Source: Gammaproteobacteria bacterium (GTDB lineage: Bacteria > Pseudomonadota > Gammaproteobacteria > S012-40). From it: a DNA stretch of 9,553 nucleotides. The stretch is from the NCBI GenBank assembly GCA_029879945.1, contig JAOUPJ010000131.1, positions 1 through 9,553 on the forward strand, written 5' to 3'. A model generated the notes under the pieces. That model saw only the letters and a list, made by a program, of their open reading frames with translations. It ran no database searches and was not told the origin of the DNA. Made by a program: the position numbers and the translations under genes. Below are positions 6,722 through 9,553 of the stretch, piece after piece. Every line of letters starts with the position of its first letter. Within the stretch, counting starts at the first letter, position 1.

Positions 6722-7768
6722 GTGAAAAAAGCACTTATCACGGGTATTACAGGGCAAGATGGGTCCTATCTTTCCGAATTTTTACTCAAAAAGGGTTATG
6801 AGGTCCACGGCATTGTGCGCAGGGCTTCCACATTCAACACCGACCGGGTCGATCACCTATACGACGATCCCCATAACCCTGGCGTGAGGTTTCTCCTTCA
6901 CTACGGTGATCTTGCTGACGGCTCCTCGTTACGCCATATTCTGGAAGAAGTGCGGCCCGATGAAGTTTACAACCTGGGTGCACAGTCCCATGTGAAGGTA
7001 TCCTTTCAGCAGCCCGTTTATACCGCCGATATCGTCGCGACGGGTACTTTGCGCCTGTTAGAGGCCATACGTGATTATCAAACCCGTAATGGTCAGAAGG
7101 TAAAGGTCTATCAAGCCGGCAGTTCAGAGATGTTCGGTGCAGCCAAGCCACCACAGAGCGAGGCAACGCCTTTTTATCCCCGTAGCCCTTATGCCGTTTC
7201 CAAAGTGGCGGGATACTGGTATGGCGTCAATTATCGTGAGTCTTACGATATGTTTATTAGCAACGGGATTTTGTTTAATCACGAGTCCCCGCGTCGTGGT
7301 GAAACCTTTGTAACGCGCAAAATTACACGTGCCCTGGCGCGCATCAAAGTGGGTCTGCAGGAGAAACTCTATCTGGGTAATCTGGACTCCAAACGTGACT
7401 GGGGTTTTGCGGGAGACTATGTCGAAGCCATGTGGATGATGCTGCAACAGGAAAAGCCGGATGACTTCGTGGTTGCCACGGGCGAAGCATTCTCAGTTAG
7501 AGAATTTCTCACTGAAGCCGCTTCAAATTTGGATCTGGATTGGGAAAAGCACGTGGAAATCGATCCGCGCTATTTTCGACCCGCCGAGGTAGACTACCTC
7601 CTGGGCGATCCCACCAAAATTCAAAATGCCATAGGTTGGAAACCCAATGTACCGTTTAAGGTGCTGGTCAAAATGATGGTGGATCATGATTTGGAAATGG
7701 CCAAACAGGAGCAGACGCTTAAACAGGCTGGTCATGCCGTCGCCCTGCGTGGTGTCGCCAACGAATAA
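6722..7768 (+). CDS. gmd: GDP-mannose 4,6-dehydratase
   Basis: Converts GDP-D-mannose to GDP-4-keto-6-deoxy-D-mannose, the first step toward GDP-L-fucose and related deoxysugars; a cytosolic NADP-dependent short-chain dehydrogenase-type enzyme. At 348 residues it is of normal length. The N-terminal Rossmann motif is GITGQDG (G8, G11, G14), followed by the family hallmark RRASTFNTDR. The active site is visible as GSSEMFG (S134 at the position of the E. coli threonine, E136) and SPYAVSK (Y157, K161); the Ser variant is common in bacterial Gmd. NHESPRRGETFVTRKI (186-201) is the conserved substrate-binding stretch, and RDWGFAGDYVEAMW is also typical. The start is GTG. The stop overlaps the fcl start by one base (TAATG), so the two steps are translationally coupled. 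Confidence 0.96.
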   Translation: MKKALITGITGQDGSYLSEFLLKKGYEVHGIVRRASTFNTDRVDHLYDDPHNPGVRFLLHYGDLADGSSLRHILEEVRPDEVYNLGAQSHVKVSFQQPVYTADIVATGTLRLLEAIRDYQTRNGQKVKVYQAGSSEMFGAAKPPQSEATPFYPRSPYAVSKVAGYWYGVNYRESYDMFISNGILFNHESPRRGETFVTRKITRALARIKVGLQEKLYLGNLDSKRDWGFAGDYVEAMWMMLQQEKPDDFVVATGEAFSVREFLTEAASNLDLDWEKHVEIDPRYFRPAEVDYLLGDPTKIQNAIGWKPNVPFKVLVKMMVDHDLEMAKQEQTLKQAGHAVALRGVANE

Positions 7769-8721
7769 TGGAAAAAGACGCCAAGATCTATATTGCTGGC
7801 CATAATGGACTGGTTGGTAGCGCCATTTGCCGGCGACTACAGGCCGATGGTTATTCCAATCTATTGCTGCGAAGCAGTAAGCAACTGGATTTGCGCGATC
7901 AGGGACAAGTGCGTGCCTTTTTTTCTCAGGAAAAACCGGACTACGTATTCATGGCTGCGGCCAAGGTGGGTGGCATACACGCCAATAACACCTATCGTGC
8001 AGATTTCATCATGGACAATCTGCAGATTCAAAACAATATCATCGATGCGTCTTACAAGAATGACGTAAGGAAATTTCTGTTTCTGGGTTCGTCCTGCATT
8101 TATCCCAAGTTGGCCCCGCAACCCATCAAGGAAGAATACTTGCTGACGGGGCCGTTGGAGGCCACCAACGAGCCTTATGCCATTGCAAAAATTGCCGGTA
8201 TCAAAACCATCGAGGCCTATCGGGATCAATACGGATTTAATGGGATTAGCTTGATGCCTACTAATCTCTATGGCTATGGTGACAATTTTGACTTGAACAA
8301 CTCTCATGTTCTGCCTGCATTGCTGAGAAAGTTTCATGAGGCCAAGGAAAACGGGAGTTCCCAAGTTGTGGTTTGGGGTAGCGGTACACCCAAAAGAGAG
8401 TTTCTTTTTGTGGACGATCTGGCTGATGCGGCCCTCTTTCTGATGGAAAAGTACGAGTCTTCAGAAATCATCAACGTGGGTGTGGGGGAGGACGTGACCA
8501 TCGCCGAGCTGGCGGACTTGATCAAGCGAACCGTGGGCTATCAGGGAGAGATCGTCTACGAGAAAAGCAAGCCGGACGGCACTCCACGCAAACTTTTGGA
8601 CGTGAGCCGTATCAATGGACTGGGTTGGAAGGCCTCCACGAGCCTGGAACAGGGCCTGAAATTCACCTATCAATGGTATCTGGAAAACACAGACAAGAAG
8701 GGCGTTGTCGCCAAAGCCTAA
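7768..8721 (+). CDS. fcl: GDP-L-fucose synthase (GDP-4-keto-6-deoxymannose 3,5-epimerase/4-reductase)
   Basis: Performs the second step after Gmd: 3,5-epimerisation and NADPH-dependent 4-reduction giving GDP-L-fucose, the donor for fucosylated O-antigen, capsule or exopolysaccharide. It has 317 residues, close to the E. coli enzyme. The Rossmann motif is GHNGLVG (G11, G14, G17). Catalytic residues by comparison with E. coli Fcl are S108 in GSSCIYPKLA, Y137 and K141 in EPYAIAKIAG, plus C110 and H180 (NNSHVLPALL) for the epimerisation. VVWGSGTPKREFLFVDD (201-217) is the usual substrate-side segment. No separate ribosome binding site is evident; it relies on the one-base overlap with gmd. The symbol wcaG is a synonym. 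Confidence 0.96.
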   Translation: MEKDAKIYIAGHNGLVGSAICRRLQADGYSNLLLRSSKQLDLRDQGQVRAFFSQEKPDYVFMAAAKVGGIHANNTYRADFIMDNLQIQNNIIDASYKNDVRKFLFLGSSCIYPKLAPQPIKEEYLLTGPLEATNEPYAIAKIAGIKTIEAYRDQYGFNGISLMPTNLYGYGDNFDLNNSHVLPALLRKFHEAKENGSSQVVVWGSGTPKREFLFVDDLADAALFLMEKYESSEIINVGVGEDVTIAELADLIKRTVGYQGEIVYEKSKPDGTPRKLLDVSRINGLGWKASTSLEQGLKFTYQWYLENTDKKGVVAKA

Positions 8722-8767
8722 TCTAGTCAGCGCTATCAACAATCAATTCTATTCTGGAGAAATGAAA

Positions 8768-8780
8768 AATCCTGGGGATT
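8768..8780 (-). terminator. Small hairpin with T-run at the wecA-like stop, possible weak terminator
   Basis: AATCC pairs with GGATT around a 3-nt loop. On the minus strand the stem is followed by TTTC then ATTT. It overlaps the stop codon of the minus-strand gene and lies 47 bases past fcl, where the two convergent transcripts meet. Five base pairs is short for an intrinsic terminator. Confidence 0.25.
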
Positions 8781-9553
8781 ATTCTTTAGAGCGTTTTGCG
8801 GCTTTATAGCTGGCTGAGTTTGCACCACCGCCTTGGCGAATACGTCTTCTGGGCTGCTGTAAGCGTTTTCTGTTTCCCATCGTCGTCAGTGACCGCCACA
8901 CGCGGTTCATGGCGACAAAATACACCGTGAATAACACAACAAACGAGAAGAACATGATGGACTCCGGCACACCACCGTAGTGTCCTATCAGCCCAAATCC
9001 AGCGAGCACAGCTGATAGACCCAGCATAATCCATACAGATTGGTTCACAGTATAGCCAACGCGCAGTAGCGCGTGGTGAAAATGCTGTCGATCGGGTGAG
9101 AAGGGGGAGCGACGTTTCAAGACACGTCTCAACATGATGCACACGGTATCCATCAAGGGCACCGCAAACAGCCATAGGGCCGTGACGGGTGAGAAGACGG
9201 CGTGTTCGCCCTGAGACATATTGATCAACGACCAGGCCATCACAAAGCCCAGGAACATGCTGCCGCCGTTGCCCATGAAGACTTTGGCTTTCTTGCGCCA
9301 AGGTGTGCGTAGATTAAAGATCAGGAAGGCCAGTACTACCACGATCAGCTCAGCGAACAGGTAGAAGAGTTGGTGTCCGGCGAGTCCGGCGACGATTCCC
9401 AAACAGACCAGACTGATCAACGTCAGGCCGCCAGCAAGCCCATCCACGCCGTCGGACATATTGATGGCGTTGATGACACCGACTGTGGCGAAAATCGTTA
9501 AAGGTACCGCCCAAGCATTGAGCGTGAAGAGTGATTCGCCCATCAGGTAACCC
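8779..9553 (-). CDS. wecA: WecA-like undecaprenyl-phosphate GlcNAc-1-phosphate transferase (5' partial)
   Basis: An integral membrane enzyme of the MraY/WecA family that transfers a HexNAc-1-phosphate (GlcNAc in E. coli) from its UDP form to undecaprenyl phosphate, the first step of O-antigen or related glycan synthesis. The gene runs off the right edge; about 257 residues are visible, and the missing N-terminus should hold the first helices and the DD motif. Counting from the first visible Met (9541-9543): NMSDGVDG (D31, D34, equivalent to E. coli D156 and D159), the PVTALWLFAVPLMD segment and SPFSPDRQHFHH (H154, H156, H157, the cytoplasmic His motif) all match WecA closely. About seven membrane helices remain. 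The usual GDAGS loop reads GNGGS (N92). A basic tail of about 35 residues ends the protein. It is convergent with gmd-fcl. Sugar specificity (GlcNAc or another HexNAc) cannot be read from sequence alone. Confidence 0.88.
   Translation of the reverse strand, partial: GYLMGESLFTLNAWAVPLTIFATVGVINAINMSDGVDGLAGGLTLISLVCLGIVAGLAGHQLFYLFAELIVVVLAFLIFNLRTPWRKKAKVFMGNGGSMFLGFVMAWSLINMSQGEHAVFSPVTALWLFAVPLMDTVCIMLRRVLKRRSPFSPDRQHFHHALLRVGYTVNQSVWIMLGLSAVLAGFGLIGHYGGVPESIMFFSFVVLFTVYFVAMNRVWRSLTTMGNRKRLQQPRRRIRQGGGANSASYKAAKRSKE

Noticed and set aside
7861..8364. Long open frame of 167 codons on the minus strand inside fcl.
   Set aside because: It is fully antisense to a clearly assigned gene, has no family features, and is best explained as a shadow frame.

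Overview
The window looks like accessory chromosomal DNA from a gammaproteobacterium, probably free-living or marine; I cannot name a genus. The clues are an E. coli-like WecA, a secreted nuclease ending in a GlyGly-CTERM-like signal, bacterial-type gmd/fcl genes and moderate GC. Base composition looks lower over the toxin-antitoxin genes and higher toward the polysaccharide genes at the right end. All of this is read by eye; no search was run.

Left part (2-2863): the last 29 codons of an unrecognised plus-strand gene converge on a compact three-gene minus-strand unit. Read in its own direction, this unit encodes an MNT-type minimal nucleotidyltransferase antitoxin (MntA-like), a HEPN toxin (HepT-like) with an intact RX4HXY motif, and, 27 nt further on, a 622-residue protein with a SEC-C zinc motif and TPR-like helices. 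MntA/HepT is a known toxin-antitoxin class in which the antitoxin AMPylates the toxin. The co-directional SEC-C protein is the unexplained member. A plausible extended -10 promoter lies before mntA.

Middle part (3061-6611): across a pyrimidine-rich intergenic region, three plus-strand genes probably form one unit. They encode a secreted lamin-tail-domain (LTD) protein with a VPL-type C-terminal anchor and an unusual basic tail, a VanZ-like membrane protein that overlaps it by 20 nt, and a large secreted LTD / OB-like / endonuclease-exonuclease-phosphatase nuclease of the ExeM/NucH type. The two LTD proteins flanking VanZ suggest a joint surface function, which is inference.

Right part (6722-9553): gmd and fcl overlap by one base and together convert GDP-mannose to GDP-L-fucose. 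They converge on a wecA-like gene that is cut by the window edge. WecA-type enzymes put the first sugar phosphate on undecaprenyl phosphate, so this end is part of an O-antigen, capsule or exopolysaccharide locus. No tRNA, rRNA, CRISPR array, insertion sequence or attachment site was seen.
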